Below are positions 4,021 to 5,078 of a DNA stretch of 5,078 nucleotides, one piece after another. The translations under genes were made by a program, and so were the position numbers. Each line of letters opens with the position of its first letter. The first letter of the stretch is position 1. The notes beneath the pieces are model-generated. The model was not told the origin of the DNA. It searched no databases and saw only the letters and a list, made by a program, of their open reading frames with translations. This stretch comes from Patescibacteria group bacterium (GTDB lineage: Bacteria > Patescibacteriota > Patescibacteriia > UBA2591 > UBA6264), in contig JAHIMV010000124.1 of the NCBI GenBank assembly GCA_018896315.1, positions 1 through 5,078 of the forward strand, in the 5' to 3' direction.

Positions 4021-5078
4021 ATGAGCTTTGAAAAACTACAATTAAATAATTTGAAAAAAAAAATAATAAACCAACGGAAAATAATAAAGTTTTAGACAAT
4101 AAAGAGAATTTTGAAAAACAAGAGCAGGATTTTAAAAAAATAACAGAGTCGGAAGAGAGAGAAAAAGAAGAAAAAATAAAACAAATAAGGGAAAGATTGG
4201 GTATTAAATTTTCTCAAAAATCAATAGAAAAATCCACAGACAATTTTTTACTTGAAGGTCCTGAATTAGTAGACGCTGAACAAGAAAAAAAAGAGGAAAA
4301 TAATTTGTGCTTCACCTTTTCTTCTAATAATAGAGAATATTATTTGAAAAATAAGAATGGTCAGACCATTTTTAGTGTTAAATGTTATGATGATTTACCT
4401 GATGAATTAACCGACGAAGAAAGGTCTAGATTTATAAAAGAAAAAGAAATTATTAATGGCAAGGGAAGAGATGTTTATATTTTAGAGTCTGACAAAACTT
4501 TGAAACACAACAAAGAAAAAAAAAATAAAACGGAACAAAATAAAGAATATCATGTTTCTAAGCCAAGAGATTTTCAAAAGAATGTGTTTGAAAGATTTGT
4601 TTCGAATATCTCTAATAGGCAAGTAATGTCAGACATTTTATCAAAATATTCTAACTTAGAAGATAATAAGATTACTGAGTTAACTCAAAAAATTTTTAAT
4701 GCATACAAAATAGAAGATTTGGATACAATAAAAACTATTTTTGATCAATTTTCTAAAAATACTTTTAAAAAGATAAAAAATGATATTTATGAGCAAAATA
4801 AAACTAGTCCAGAAGAAATTAATATACCTAAAGTTGTTGAATTATTAAAAAATAAGAAAGTTTTATTTTATACAGGGGCTGGTATGTCAATATCTGGCGG
4901 AGTGCCTGGTATGGAAGATTTACACAATAATCTTGAGATTGATATGTCAAAGAAAATAGATGGTTTTTTAAAAAATAGTATCAATAATCCTAAAAAAGTT
5001 ATAAAAGATTGGCAGGAATTTATAGATTCATGTTTTGATACTCAGGATACTGATGCACATAAATCATTAGCATATCTT
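4021..5078 (+). CDS. Sir2-family protein with long N-terminal extension, partial, one-base frame break at A10
   Basis: The C-terminal part visible here is the start of a Sir2 NAD-binding domain: LLKNKKVLFYTGAGMSISGG (4842-4901), then VPGMEDL, and later DTDAHKSLAYL, the AHxxLAxL helix of sirtuins. Sirtuins use NAD to remove acyl groups from lysine; related domains in phage defence only break down NAD. Where deacetylases have GIPDFRG, this one has GVPGMED. Before it lie about 270 residues: a lysine/glutamate-rich probably coiled stretch (about 4101-4200), a possible small domain (4257-4490) and a helical region (4560-4800). The open frame (codons starting at multiples of three) has stops at 4029 and 4047 and no ATG until 4626. 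ATG 4021 opens another frame (MSFEKLQLNNLKKK) ending at 4095, and the two join cleanly by a -1 shift in the ten-A run at 4054-4063. It runs off the window end. Confidence 0.75.

Overview
The window is AT-rich bacterial DNA with short, compact genes. It has a mobile-element remnant, a ribbon-helix-helix/RelE toxin-antitoxin pair, diverged housekeeping hydrolases and many small palindromic repeats. The style of the proteins (an ORF6N protein, a RelE toxin ending in an IGxHDIY-like motif, a histidine phosphatase with THS instead of RHG) suggests a Patescibacteria/CPR-type genome. That is inference from family resemblance; there is no rRNA or other marker gene here. No in-frame TGA interrupts the genes, so the standard bacterial code fits.

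Layout. 1-99 is the C-terminal end of a REP-associated (Y1/IS200-like) transposase. It is followed by a CCCCATA tandem repeat and an ORF6N-domain gene (238-780). 781-1122 holds a decayed small reading frame and repeat elements. A complete small transcription unit lies on the minus strand at 1233-1530: promoter, Shine-Dalgarno, 49-codon ORF and tandem hairpin terminators. A repeat-rich spacer follows. Then come a Ham1/RdgB-like nucleotide pyrophosphatase (1778-2392), a toxin-antitoxin operon with a visible operator (2541-3182), a histidine-phosphatase-like protein (3360-3884), and the 5' part of a Sir2-domain gene (4021 to the window end). The Sir2 reading frame connects to its most likely start only through a one-base shift at a run of ten A.

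Two patterns cut across the genes. First, four plus-strand genes (238, 1778, 3360, 4021) each have a -10-like hexamer ending exactly six bases before the ATG, a plausible -35 box 16-17 bp further up, and no usable Shine-Dalgarno. This suggests leaderless mRNAs. The minus-strand small gene has a leader and a proper Shine-Dalgarno, and the antitoxin has a leader with an operator. Second, a repeat of about 55 bp recurs in the same orientation just after the stop codons of plus-strand genes (2398, 3228, 3888), with a partial copy near 1000. Two copies are followed directly by intrinsic terminators. With a REP-type transposase end at position 1, a REP-like family is the simplest reading.

Functionally the genes look independent rather than one pathway: nucleotide-pool cleaning, a phosphatase, a stress or addiction module, a phage-type DNA-binding protein and a sirtuin. 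I see no convincing multi-gene novel system. The most notable items are the leaderless promoter pattern, the unlisted 49-residue gene, the repeat family and the frame-shifted Sir2 gene.
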